Part shown: one piece after another, positions 21,604 through 33,579 of the stretch
How the letters are laid out: the number at the start of each line of letters is the position of its first letter
Position numbering within the stretch: the first letter of the stretch is position 1
Source of the DNA: Xenoacremonium recifei
Lineage: Eukaryota; Ascomycota; Sordariomycetes; Hypocreales; Nectriaceae
Length of the DNA: 64,000 bases
Assembly (NCBI GenBank): GCA_012184525.1
Contig: WOFQ01000011.1
Span: 1-64,000, forward strand
Direction of reading: 5' to 3'
Notes under the pieces: generated by a model
Seen by the model: the letters and a program-made list of their open reading frames with translations, nothing else
Databases searched by the model: none
Told to the model about the DNA's origin: nothing
Translations under genes and position numbers: made by a program

Positions 21604-24600
21604 TCAAGCTCTATCCACCCTCATCGAGTACAGGCTTGTATCGAACTCGAATGGCTTGGAGAAATCTGTGTTGATCTCAGACCAGTCAGGCGGCGGTGCC
21701 GGCGACGTGTTCAAGAAGAGCTTCTCCAGCGTCGAGTCGTCCATGTCCATGAGCAAATCCGTGTTGATCGTCCCCCAATCGAACGCAATCTCGAGGTTCG
21801 ACTGCTCCGGAATGTCGCTGTTAGGCTCGCTGGCTCCGCTGTCCCTCGTCGACTCGGGCGTATCCTTGGGCGTGAGGGACCGGATTCGGACCATCTCCTT
21901 GAGCGCCGTCTCGAACCCAATCGCAGAATCGAGCGAGAGCGTACTGCACAGCATCTGAGGATCCAGTGTAGCGTTGGCCCAGGGGTCTGCCTGAGACGTA
22001 GTTTCCCCTGGCCTCAGGGCAAGCTCGGCCTTGCCTCCCGCTGCCTTGGAATCCTGAGGTCGGCCAGTGCTGCTGGCAGACCGCTTCATCGACATGGGTG
22101 TCGCCGACATGCCCGCCGGGGTCTGACCCTGCTTCGACATCGTTGCTGCCATGGCTGGCGCAGGCTCCTGGGGCTTAATGTCCTTCTTGAGGCTGCCGTC
22201 CGGCTCGAGTCCAAGTGCCTGTGTGAGATTCTCCTGGATAAACTCTGTGGGGTTGGCCTTGGGCTTCGTGTGCTCCTCCTCGATGTGTCGCTGGAGAGCT
22301 GCGTCGGTCGGGAATCCAATCGTCGATGTCTCACAGTCGGGCTCTGGGCACAGCAAGATAGGCTTCGAAGGTGCCTGGGCCTCGGCCCTCCGCATCTCTG
22401 GTGACGTCTTCTTGCTGATCTGCGGTGAAGGGGTGGTGCCCTGCTGGGGCGTCTGGCCGGACACCTTTTGCTTCTTCCGCGCGGGCGGGAGCTGCAAATT
22501 GATATCCTTGGGCTTCCCACCGGGATAGCTCGGGTTGCCGTGAGGAGACGAGGCGCCGAAGGGGAACGGGGGTGCCGCAGTCGTCGGGGCCGCGGGAGCT
22601 TGACCGGCCTTTCCAGACTGGTTGTTCTGCTTCTGGTTCGCCTTGTTGAGAGCTTGCGTGTTCTTGGCGAGGTTCGCCGCATTCAATGGCGCCGGTTGAG
22701 TGCCCTGAGCGGGAAGCTGGCCAGCCTGGTTCTGCGGAGTACCCTGCTGCTGTTGATTCTGGCTGTTCGATTTCATCATACCTCGGCCGTAGACGCTCGC
22801 TGCAAGGTCCTTAGCCATGCTCTCCAGCATCGCTCGGGCGGTATCGATCTCGCTGCCGCGTATACTGAAGGTGTCCTTGAGGACGGCCATTTTGTCACCA
22901 TCTACGAACTGCTTCATAATTTTCAAGCGCTGTGGTGTTATATTAGCAAATGGTCCGACGAGAACGAATAGGTCATATGTAACGTACCGTGTGGAAGAAC
23001 ATCTTGGCACGCGCATCGTCGCGAGTGATAGCATACCACTTGCTAAGCCCACGTCCAATCTTACCCATGTCGATAACAATGCGGTGAAGTTTGGCGGCGG
23101 TTTCGCTGTGCTCCTCAGGCGTCATGGGAATGTCCGTCATGACTTCGTGCATCGACTTCCGCTGCTCCTCCTGGCCAAGGGTCTTCAGGCGGTTCATATT
23201 CTCCTGGCTTGGCTGGATCTGGTTGCCAGCAGCGGCCCTCTGCGACTGGAACTTGAGGTACTGCTCGTACTTGGCCTTCTGTTCAGGGGTGAATTGGGCA
23301 ATCTGTGCAGGCGTGAACTGGGGCATGTTTCTTTGCATTGGCTGAGCCGGCTGTGTCGCTTGAGGTGCCGCCGCAGCCTGCTTCGCCGCGTTGGACGCAT
23401 CATTGCTCTCCTCGTTCGGTCGCTTGAGGTTCTTCGAAGGCTGAGCGGCGGGGGCATTCGAAGGCTGGGCTCGGTTGCTAGAGGATTGAGGCCGGCCGTT
23501 GCGATTCTGATCCGGCGTTGCATTGGGCTGCTTCTGTGCGTTGTTTTGCATACCGGCATTCTGTCCCATGGCGTTCTGCGTTTGTTGCTGGTTCTGCGAC
23601 TGTGATTGCGCTACCATGTTGGGCTGAGGAGGCTGCTGAAGCTGCATTTGAGTCGGCGCCATGGTCATTTGTGCTTGGCCGCCTTGCTGGGCTTGCATCA
23701 TCCTTGCCTCCATGGCAGCTTGGTTCTGGGCCTGCTGATGCTTCTGCTGCTGGGCCTGCCAGTTCTGCCTCTTCATTGACAGAATGAACTGCTTCAACTG
23801 CTCGTCGTTGACACTGGCCATCGTTGGCTGCTTGCTCCGAACTATGGCCATCTCTTGGGGGGTCACTTGAAGTAGTTGAGGCGGAATGTTGGGCATTTGG
23901 CGCTGCATGTTGAGCTGCTGATTTGCCATTAGTCCAACTGGGGTTTGCATGCCGGCGTTCAAGTTGGCCATATTCTGGGCGGACAGAGGCTGCTGCTGAA
24001 CCTGCTGCTGTTGCATTTGCTGTTGAGGCTGCGGCTGTGGTTGAGGCTGCTGCTGTTGCTGAACTTGCTGCTGAGCCTGTTGTTGAGCCTGCTGTGCGGC
24101 CATTCGTTTATTGTTAACAATAGTCTGGAACTGTTTCTGCTGCCAGAGGAGTAGCTGCTGACGGATACTGACGGACACGGTGTTCGTCTGGGCAAGCCAG
24201 GTCTTAAGTTCCGCCCAGGTCTTAACATCGGGAGGTATTTGGTTCAGCTGTTGAGATATCTGGGGAGGGAGTTGCATTTGATCCATGACAGCAAGTGCCT
24301 GAGGACTGATCTGCTGCTGTCTTTGCATCTGCATCTGCGCAGGATTACCGTTCCCAGGAGCGCCTGGTTGTTGCATGCCGGGAGGTACTTGGCCGGCCAT
24401 GTTGGGGTTCATTCCAGCCATCGGACCCTGAGGTCGGTTCTGCATCTGGTTGAGATTGGCCTGGCCCGCCATCTGATCCTGGCGCATATTCTGCCACTTG
24501 CGCATGACTTCGTTGACGCGTTGCGGGGGCATGTTCGCCAGGTGAGCCCGTTGTTCGGCACTCATTTGGCTGAGCATGGCCTGATAAGCAGCGTTGTTGG

Positions 24601-26271
24601 GTCTCTGGGTGCCTTGGTTGAAGCGCTGGTCGCCAAAAGGCACGCCGCCTTGCCCGAGGGCTTGACCGCCCATGAGATTGTTCATATTAGGCGGCCGAGA
24701 AACAGGAGGCGTATTCAAGGTGTTCATCCCCGGGCTCTGTGAAGTGGCCATACCGTTGGGCATGCCGGGTTGGCCTTGCTTCATCTGTTGAGCCTGTAGT
24801 TGCGCCTGGTTCTGCTGCGCTGCCTGGTTCATATTCATTTGCTGCATGTTGATGCCCTGTTGGCCCTGGGGCTGCTGAGGCTGAGGCTGCTGGTGAGGGG
24901 GCCTAGGGGTCTGGTTCGGGCCCTGCTGATTCGACATGTTTTGAGCCATGGGTTGAGATGTCGCATTGTTGCGGTTCTGACCGTTACTGGCGGGAACCAC
25001 CATCTGACCAGCTTGTTGCGCCATGAGACCGCTCATTTGCTGATCCTTGATACTCTCCATGTTGGGCGCAAATTGCGAGAAGTCGTTGCCGAGACCTTGA
25101 GCGCCGTTCATCATGCCTTGCGCTTGTTGTTGCCCCTGCTGCTGCTGTTGCTGCTGTCGGAGCGCCTGCTGGCTCTGCTGTTGCTGCATGAGCGCTGCTT
25201 GAGTGGCATTAGGGTTCTGCTGCATGCCCCCCTGGAACTTGTTGATGTTCGCCTTAAGTATATTGAACGCTTGATTTTGGTAGAACCAGACCAGCGGGTC
25301 TTTGCCTTGCGCCTGCATTTCCGCCAGCTGTTGGGGAGGTACTCGTTGCCTTATCTGCATCAGCGTATGGGACTTGGCCTGTTCCGAAGCTGTCTGCATC
25401 ATCTTAACTGCGAGCTCGATGACCTTGCTCCTGTCCTGAGGCGCCAAGCGTGCCATCTCGTTGGGCAGAGACTGCATCGATCGGTTTTGGGCACCGGATA
25501 GGCCCATCATTTGCTGGTTCGGTCCCATACCCCGTCCAGCTTCATTGGGCATAGCCATGCCCATGCCCATGGCCAATTGTTGCTGCTGGGGTAGTTGCTG
25601 AACCTGCATCGGGTGCTGGAAATTCTGGAAGCCGGGTTGAGGGCCCTGGCCCATACCCCGTCCCATCTGGAGACTCATCAGGGCCTGCGCTTGCGCTTGA
25701 GCTTGCGCTTGCGCCTGGGCCTGGGCGTTGGCCTGGGCGTTGGCATTCAGATTGTTCTGCAAGGCTGGCTCGTTCGCCAAGCGTTTCTTATAGAATTCGG
25801 CCGTTTTGTTACTCATGGCTTGGTGATACATGTCCTGATAAAGACATTAGTTTTGTACCAGACGGGGAAGAAGGGAACCATAATACTTTAGATGGTGACT
25901 TGTGGAATGCCTCTCGTTCCACGTTAAGGCCGAATTCTGCTGCTTTCATGAAGTCTGCACCGCCAGCCACCGAGAGAGCGACGTTCGTGATACTGGGAGT
26001 AATCGTCAGTTGGGTTCTTGGCCACGCGCAAATAGCACCATCTTCTAGGCCGATAGTCGCAGAAAAAGGCAAAGTTTACTTACAGATTCATCGCTTTCCC
26101 TAAACGGTCCTGGACTGGGACTGCGGCCTGCCAGGCCATGTTAGGGAATGGCTGCGTCTGTTGCATGATGTTGGTATAGACATATTGCTGTAGTTGGGCC
26201 GGAGGAGGTTTGCGTTGTTGCTGAGGCATCATCTGGCCAACGCCGGCCATGTGCTGCATGTTGGCCGCCAT
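21604..26271 (-). CDS. MED15: Mediator complex subunit 15 (Gal11-type, KIX domain, Q-rich)
   Basis: Four exons, complement(21604-22929, 22988-25834, 25887-25992, 26084-26271), encode 1488 aa. The introns (58, 52, 91 bp) all have GT-AG ends, and branch-like ACTAAT or CTGAC is visible in two. Residues about 45-120 form a KIX fold: MAWQAAVPVQDRLGKAMNLI, then ADFMKAAEFGLNVEREAFHK, then YHQAMSNKTAEFYKKRL. A very long Gln/Met/Asn/Pro-rich low-complexity middle follows, with an (Ala-Gln) run near residues 125-145. A folded block at about 985-1100 (RLKTLGQEEQRKSMHEVMTD to RLKIMKQFVDGDKMAVLKDT) fits the fungal Med15 domain. The C-terminus is acidic/aromatic. Family role: tail-module subunit that receives activators and recruits RNA polymerase II. 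The start is the ATG giving MAANMQHMAG. Confidence 0.92.
25684..25746 (-). repeat. Imperfect hexanucleotide run encoding an Ala-Gln tract in MED15
   Basis: About ten degenerate copies of a six-base unit (GCGCTT/GGCCTG types) encode alternating Ala-Gln and Ala-Asn. The frame is kept throughout, so copy-number change would lengthen or shorten the tract without breaking the gene. Confidence 0.85.
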
Positions 26272-28242
26272 GGCCGCTGGTGGGCTATCACGGCAGGCCC
26301 CGGGGAAAGGACGAGATGTGTGTAGTCGCGCAGGCGTAACCGGCACGAGTCGAAGGCGGGAACGCCGCTGGGGAGTAGATGACTGGTGCTACAGTCGGAT
26401 CTGCGCTCCGTGACTGATGGCGCTGCTGGAGAGGCCTTTCGAGAGCAGGAATCGCGGTTCGAGAAGGTGAGAGACACGACGAGAATTCGGTTGGCGCAGC
26501 GATCCGAGGGCGAGAAGCCGTCGCCTGGCTACAGGATGCCTAGATATCCTTGGGGCTGTCCATATACCAGTTGATTTGTCGAGCACTTTTCTGTTGTTGC
26601 TGTTCGGTGGTCGCTTGTAGACAAGGGACCGGGGGGGTCTGACCGAGGGATAAGGCGGTTGTGAAGGACGCAGACGCCACCACTCTGAACTGAAAAGGCT
26701 GAATCTTTGTATCGAAAAGTTGGCAAAGAGGCGGGTGCTCGCGTTCGGCCTGAGAAAGGCGGTGGACCTTAATAAAGGATAATTTCGAGGTGGATGCTCT
26801 CAGGGTCGTCGCCAGCGATGGATGGGGCCTGGAAGCTCGAACAAATAGGGAGCGGGAGGGAGAGATCGGTCACCAGCAGGCGCAAAGCGAGGCGAGGTGA
26901 ATCACGAGGAGGAAAGCGTTGGCGCAGTCGCAGTCGCAGTCGCGGGTGTTTGTCGTCGGCGAAAGGCGGCTGCACGGGATCGTGGGTTGTTATGACGCTG
27001 GCGAGAGAGCGAGTCGCAAGGCAGCGACTAGAGGCTGCGGCGGAGCGGTGACTCGAGGGCAGGGCGCCAAAAGAAATTGCGTATAGAATACAGTATCGAG
27101 AAGAACGGCGAGATAGAAGCTGTAGAATCGCCGAACAGGGAGGGCCCGAAGAGAAGAGAAAGGCGGCCCAGCTGGAGCATGCGTCGGCTCAGCAAAAGGT
27201 GAGGAGGAGTGGTGAGAAAGAGGGCGAAGTGAAGCCAGCCAAGTCGAGATTGGAGAAGAAGGGACGGGACTTGGGAAGGATGGACGGGGCCAGCCCGCGG
27301 GCAGCAGCAGCCCAGTGCCCAAGAAACCACAGTGGAGAGCCAGCTAGAGCCAGCGCCAGCAGAGGGCACCCTCCATTACAAGGCCTCAAGTACTGGGACA
27401 TGCGCTAGAGGAGGGGAGGGGCCTGGCACACGCTGTCGGGTCGCCCACACGCCCCCTGTCGCAGGTCAGGACGGCCAGGGACAGGTAGCCGGTACATCCC
27501 AGAGTGGACTGGCAATCGGCAGGGCGGGCGGGTGGTGGCACGGAGGCTCCTGGCACAGCGCGGCGACCCCTGCAAGTACCTAAGGTACCGCAGCCACGCA
27601 ATTCATGTGCTGAGGTACTTGGCTGTTGGAGTGCGTGGAGGCACGAGGGGGCGGCCAGCGAGGCGGGAGACCCTGTTGCGCGTGTATAAGGTACTGGCCG
27701 TCACGATGCCCTTTATTAAGGTTCATGGCGGGCAGACGAACGACCTCAAGGTTGAAGAGAGACGGGAGTCTGTGATCCTCTGCCTTGCTGGTATTTTATA
27801 GTAGAACTGCGAGTGTTTAGCGAATAAGCATGAGGTGTCATCAAAGAGACAGGCTTCCTATATCCCGCAGCGTCCCGTCTTCAGGGTCTCAGCACGGCGA
27901 GGCGGTCGACGAAGCCTTCACTTCACAGACAGCGATCGAGGCACCTATGTACTGGCGCTGAGCCACTCGCCGTCGCTGGAGACGCCTCGATGGGAGGGCC
28001 TCGGCTGGTCAGCCCATGATTGGCCGTCCTCGACGGTGGGTGGTGGATCGACGGGGTCCTGACCCTGGTCCTGGTCTTTTGCATCCATCCTGGTCCCATG
28101 AGACTGCGACCAAGGGTGCCTTAAGGCGCGCTAGGGACTGGGAGACGGGGATCCTGGGATGAGCATGTCTTGCTTGTCTTGTTGGCCCGCGACCTGATCC
28201 CCTCGCACGTCGGTAGATATGATCTGGAGAGTCAAGAGAGAT

Positions 28243-28277
28243 GCATGAATGCATGTATGCATGTATGCATGTATGTA
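28243..28277. repeat. GCAT/GTAT microsatellite
   Basis: Four to five imperfect 8-bp units of the type ATGCATGT in non-coding DNA. Confidence 0.9.
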
Positions 28278-31200
28278 CAGAGTACTCTGGCCAGTTCCTC
28301 GTGGTGGTGGCGGACGGACAGACACAGTTGGGCATCCATGGCTGAGATGGCTCATGCCGGCCACATCTGGCTGTCATGTACATCCCCTCATCGCCGAGTC
28401 ACGGCCCATCCCAGCTGATGTCGAACCGATCTGGTGCGTGCCAGATTCCAGCACAGCACCAGCCGGGCTGGGTTCCATCTCCATCTCCATCTCTTCTCGA
28501 TAGTATCGAAATCGAGCCGGGCCGTGCAGTGCGTGACCGTGTCCAGTGTCCCGTCGCCGAAATTGAGGACATGCTTGTACAACATCGCCGTCCTTGATCC
28601 ACTGTGGCAGTGAGTGATGAGCAGCGTCCAGAGTCTAAACAAGGCGAAGAGTCACGAGCAGGCAACGAGGTGCTGGCACTGCAAAGGCAAACAGCCCGCT
28701 GATGGGTAAGGTAGGAGACACCGGTCTTATCTCAGTACCTTAGCGGGCGGGAGGCAGAGACATGTGTGTAGATGGCAATCAGCACGCGAATGCTGAGATC
28801 GCAGATAACGGGCGTAGGTGTTAATGGTTGAGAGATCTACAGACGATAATTCGCAGTGGAAAAGATCAAAGCGGCATCCCCATGGGAATGAATCTACGGC
28901 AGGAGAAGCAGATGCAATGCAGGGTAACTGCGACCGACCTGGGAAAATCTCGTCAGAAGGGGGAGGCGCCACGAGGCACAGGATGCCTGAGTTTGGGAAG
29001 CCATCGTCACACACTCGGCCCATCCCTCCTCCAATCCACCTTTTCCTGCTCGCCGCATGGCATGCTTTCCATCAGCATCATCTGGGTGCGGACCCGACAT
29101 TCATTGAGGCAAAGGTAGAATCATCCAATGCTGCTTGACTTTCAGATTATCTGTCGATTCCTCCCCCCGAGTCCTCGACTGCCCTCTAACAATGCTCCTC
29201 GAACAAACGCCGCCGCCAGGGATACAAAAAGGAACAATCGACCTGACGGGCCTCGACTCGACGCACACTCACTGGAACACTGCAAAGAGGGACGAGAAAT
29301 TGGGCGCTTCTCCACTCGGCGCGCTGCCCATCCCTGTCCACGCCAGTCCAGGATGACCCATGTCCGAGTCCAGACACACCCCATACCACTCCGTCCCAAG
29401 CTGTCAAGTCTCCGGCCACTGCCAGACAACAAACACCCAGAGGCCCAGAACTGGCAGATACAGACACCGCACCGCACCGGTTTTTGCCTCCACCCTTCAG
29501 CACCGCATGGATGCGAACCCTGAGCGTGAGACTGGTTTCGTCGGGGTCTGAGCAGCTGCTGCCTCCTGAGTGCTCCGATGCGGCATTGGTGTGTCTGCAC
29601 GCCATCAACCTATCCGTTCAGTTTCGAATAGGTCATCGTCGAGAGTTGAATAGGGCAGAGCGCGTAAGATGATCCATCTATCCATCTCCCGGGAGCCTTC
29701 CTGCGGCCAGGGTTCCCCCAATGCCGTCACCATCGTCGAGGGGCCCTCCCCGACCTGGCATAGCGCCACAGTTGCCGCCAGAGCGCGGGTGTTGTTGGCT
29801 GGGTTCAGGTTGATTGATGGACATGGGACAGGACAGGTGCCCAACCAGGCGTGAGAGCGTCTTTAATACCGCTGCTCATCGACGTTGCAATTGCCGTCCA
29901 GACGTCCTTTTGCTGTAGCAGCAAGACAGCAAATCGAGAGTGCAACCGATCCAATCCCATCATGTCGGGCTCGCTCAGGTCAGCTTCGGCTCGGGCGCTT
30001 CTCAATTCTGCAAGAGCGTCAGTAGCTGGTAAGCCCGTGGGTGTTCTAGACTCCGCTGCTGCTATCATCACCAGTCATCATCCGCATGGCGCTGCGCTGT
30101 CTGCTTACAACCAGGTTGTCATCCCGGCCGCATCGAGGCGAACGCATCCATCTCGTCACCAACGTTCGTATGTATGTACGCAGTATTATGTACTTCACAT
30201 ACGGAATACGACGCACCCAGCACCCTTCAATCCCGCCGATAGCCCCCGTTGCCTATTGGCTCTTCGGCAACGGGTCTGTCCTCCTCGTCAAGGCCAGGCA
30301 TGCGGGTGCCCCCATCCTCCGACTGCTAACGAATGCCTCATGCCGCGCTCTTCATTGGGACGACTCACTTACTGTCTCACCTTGTAAGTCTTGGAAACAA
30401 GCGATGCTACATCACAACTTCCTCCCGACTTCCAAATCCAGCCTCGAAGCAGCAGGTTGTACAAAGGCAACGACGCCGTCATTAACTAACGTCGGGGCTT
30501 TTTCCCACAAGCACCTCGAGCGTGGCGACGAACCGGCAAAGATCAAGGCGTGCGGCGAGGCCCTCATCATGTGCATGGCCCCTCACGAGATCGGGCTTCA
30601 ACATTGCTTTTTTTCCGCCTCGCCAGAGTGGTCGGCCGGGTGCTAAGGTATGCATCACTCGCTGGGGCTTCCGCCGTGGATTGCGCATTAGTTGCAGCAC
30701 GCTTTTCCCCAGAAGTCGTCTCATCCCGGCCCCGTCAAACAGGCCAACGACGTCTGCGCTTCTGCAGCACCTCTTCCTCTTCACGGTCTTTGTGGATATG
30801 ATTTTTGCCAAGTGTCTGTGCGACATTCTCGTGTTGGCTTCCCGCCGCTGACAAGTTATGATCTATCGGATTCATCAATGTGCGAGGTTGGATCTGCATC
30901 GAAATGGTTTGCTGCGAGGGACAACAAGCGGCAACCAAATCGACAGTTCCAAAAACTGGTCGTGGAGGAAGCGCTAACGACCGGGCTCGTTACAATGCTA
31001 GCTGAAGCACGTCACTAATTCAGCGAACCGAGACTTACGATCCTGGAGCAGCACGTTGCCATCTCGGTCGATTCCGTTAGGCCTGTGGACACCGGGACAG
31101 CCACTACAGCGAGCTCTCACCGTCGACGTGATGCGGTCAACCAAAGGGAGAGAAGAAGAGAGGAGCCTGAAGGAGCCCAGATCGTCGGTAAGCCGCTTTG

Positions 31201-33511
31201 ATTGGGTGATGACCAGCCTTCGTTCATCCTTTCTGTCGTTTTTCTACAGAAGTGCTCAAGACTTAATGCCCCTTTACCGTCTCATGACGTGTTCTGAGAA
31301 AGAAAAAAACGAAGAGTTGGGGTTCGACAGCCATGAACAACGACGACATGATGGGCGCACCTTTTGCGTTGACACTATTGCTCGGGACCAGGTGGGCCTC
31401 TTAACACTATCATGACCATGGCGTGAAGCCACAGAGGGCCTGAGAGGGCGCCTGGCTCCCTTGAGGCTGCGGCCTGTCCCAGGATGTCTCCGCAGATCTA
31501 TCTGACCGCGCCATCCTAACTGTCGGTTTGGCCGCCAAAGTTTCAAAAGATCGAGAGATCGCGATTCCCAGTGACCTTCGTTGCCAGACCGCCCCGGCAA
31601 CCAGAAAGGTATACTTTGGAACTTGAACGCTTTCAGGGGAAAGCCTGAGTAACCCTATTCAGACTCACCTGGATGTGCAACACCCCTTATAGGGCTCATG
31701 GCTGCACGGATCTGGCCACGACGAGCGTTTCAAAGCCGACGACCCACCGCGCGCGCGAGGATGAGCACTGTCCAAACGCCAATGAATCAACGGTTTGCAT
31801 GTATCAGGGCAGAAGCATCGCTGAGGGTTTGCAGGAGTCCTCGGTCTCTGTATGCCAGTTTCAGGACGCCGTTGGATGAGCAACTCAAGGCTTCACTCGC
31901 AGCGTTGCAAATTACTCGAACACACACAGCTACCGGCCCGACGTTTTGGTTGGGCGTTCCCGTCGTTGTCAAAAGGTCGAGGCCGCCTGCACGCTAGTTC
32001 CCGCAAGGGGACCTGTCGATCAGCCTGTCGGTTTGTGGCTGATGACACCCGGCGAGTATCAGTGGGAGCATTGTTCTGCTTGTCAGCTTCAGCGTGAGGG
32101 CACGATTTGGATCTCCCCATGAAACAACAAACGGTGCTCCGTTTGAGTGATCGCAAGACGACCTGCATCCGTCGACCGTCCGTTCACGCCGTTTGTGCCT
32201 TGTCCGTCGACCGGCTCGGAACCGGGTCTGGGGTAACAATCTCGTAATGGCAGCGCAGCCATCTTTGCCCCTGCAGGAACAAGGACGCTGTCTCTGCGCT
32301 TTGACTCGCTGCCAGGTCCTTGGCGGCTGTCAGGCCTCTCTCTCCCTGTCCTTTTTGCTTTTGCTGCGAGCCCCCTCTCCCCTCCGCGTTCTGTCGATCT
32401 CTTCTTTCCTTCTGGCGGTGGCCAGGGGAAAGCCACGACAGCTTGTCAACGACTGCGTGGCTGCATAGCTGAGCAGGGGGTCATCCGCGTCAGCGGTTCG
32501 ACAGGGGTCAACGAAAGGCACCGCGGCTGGATCCTCGCGATAATAGGTAATATTAATAGACGCCGGTCCTGCTGCACTGGGCAAAAGTGCAGCTTGGACT
32601 CGCGGCGTTTCTTGGGAGGAAGAGGCTTTGGTCTTCCCCTGCTGAATCCTTCTTCGTTTCGTTTGCCGTCGAATGGTATGTCCCCCTGTTGGTGGCCAGG
32701 ACCGGACGACAGCCACGCATCCGTTTGCAAAAGGCATTGATGCGTGGCCAACTCACCTTTCCCGATTACCCTATATCACATTAACAAAATTCTCCCTCAC
32801 TCCCTACTCCCCTGTTACATCTCAATCCACTGATAACGGTGTACTTTCCAGGGGCTGACGCATGACAAGAGATATAGAACCACGATAACCGCTGGTTGAA
32901 ATTGGTTTGCTATATGATCTCCTCGTTAATTATTAGTATTCCAACTCGCTGTCCGCCCCTGCTCGTTTATCGGCTAGGCGCTTTTCATTCCCCCTAATCT
33001 GGGAGGTAAAGCCTATAATCCCAAGCTTATTATGCATGGAAGTCTTTACGACCCTCATTGAAGACATGGAGCCATCGATTCCTGGGCATTCAACGATTAC
33101 TCCGTATATCCAGCTTGTTACCGGTCGGAGCATTGGAACAGCTCCCCGCTTCTACCTTGAAGTACCATAATGAGTAAGAAGCGGGGTTTCGCGATGGAAG
33201 ATGAGTTCAACCCAAGTTGTCACATTGATGTCTCGTATAGTCTCCAGGTGCCTCTGTTTTCACCATTACTTTGAGGCCCGGCCAGCATACAAAGAGGCAT
33301 GACCTGACATTCGACGTTTATTCTGCTCTTCTCATCGGATGTCGGTTATCACGTTCCGGTCTTGCTAGCCAATTCTAGGTCAAGAGCCGGGCCAGATTAG
33401 CGACGCTGAGTCAGTCAGTTGCAGCGCTCTCTGTATGGAGGATAGATAAGGGACAGGCCCCATCAAATACCCCGTCCGCCCGCAACTGTTGCGCGGAGTA
33501 GCGATTGATAC

Positions 33512-33531
33512 ATGAATGAATGAATGAATGA
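33512..33531. repeat. (ATGA)5 tetranucleotide repeat before the Zn2Cys6 gene
   Basis: Five ATGA units end 48 bp before the start codon of the transcription factor gene. They create several ATG triplets that read into early stops (ATG AAT GAA TGA), so if transcribed they act as tiny upstream open frames. Confidence 0.85.
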
Positions 33532-33579
33532 GTATCTACAGCATTGAGACCACGACTACCATCAACCGTAACCCTCGTA

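Larger units (their letters stand above)
26272..33579. other. Gene-poor region, 7.3 kb, no supported gene
   Basis: Lies between the diverging starts of MED15 and the Zn2Cys6 gene. The first kilobase or so is probably MED15 promoter and leader, with a CGCAGT run near 26,932. Open frames of 100-186 codons occur on both strands (for example 29851-30387 and 30086-30646), but none gives a domain, a signal peptide or matching exon partners. Short repeats (28,243-28,277; a TCCATC run near 28,479) are present. Unannotated non-coding transcripts are possible but not visible by sequence alone. Confidence 0.55.

Noticed and set aside
21298..22404. 368-codon + strand frame over the MED15 3' end
   Set aside because: Arg/Leu-rich shadow of the minus-strand coding exon; no domain.
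29851..30646. Two overlapping 178- and 186-codon + frames
   Set aside because: They lie in different frames over the same DNA, so both cannot be typical genes; neither shows a domain. Kept only as a reason to look for transcripts.
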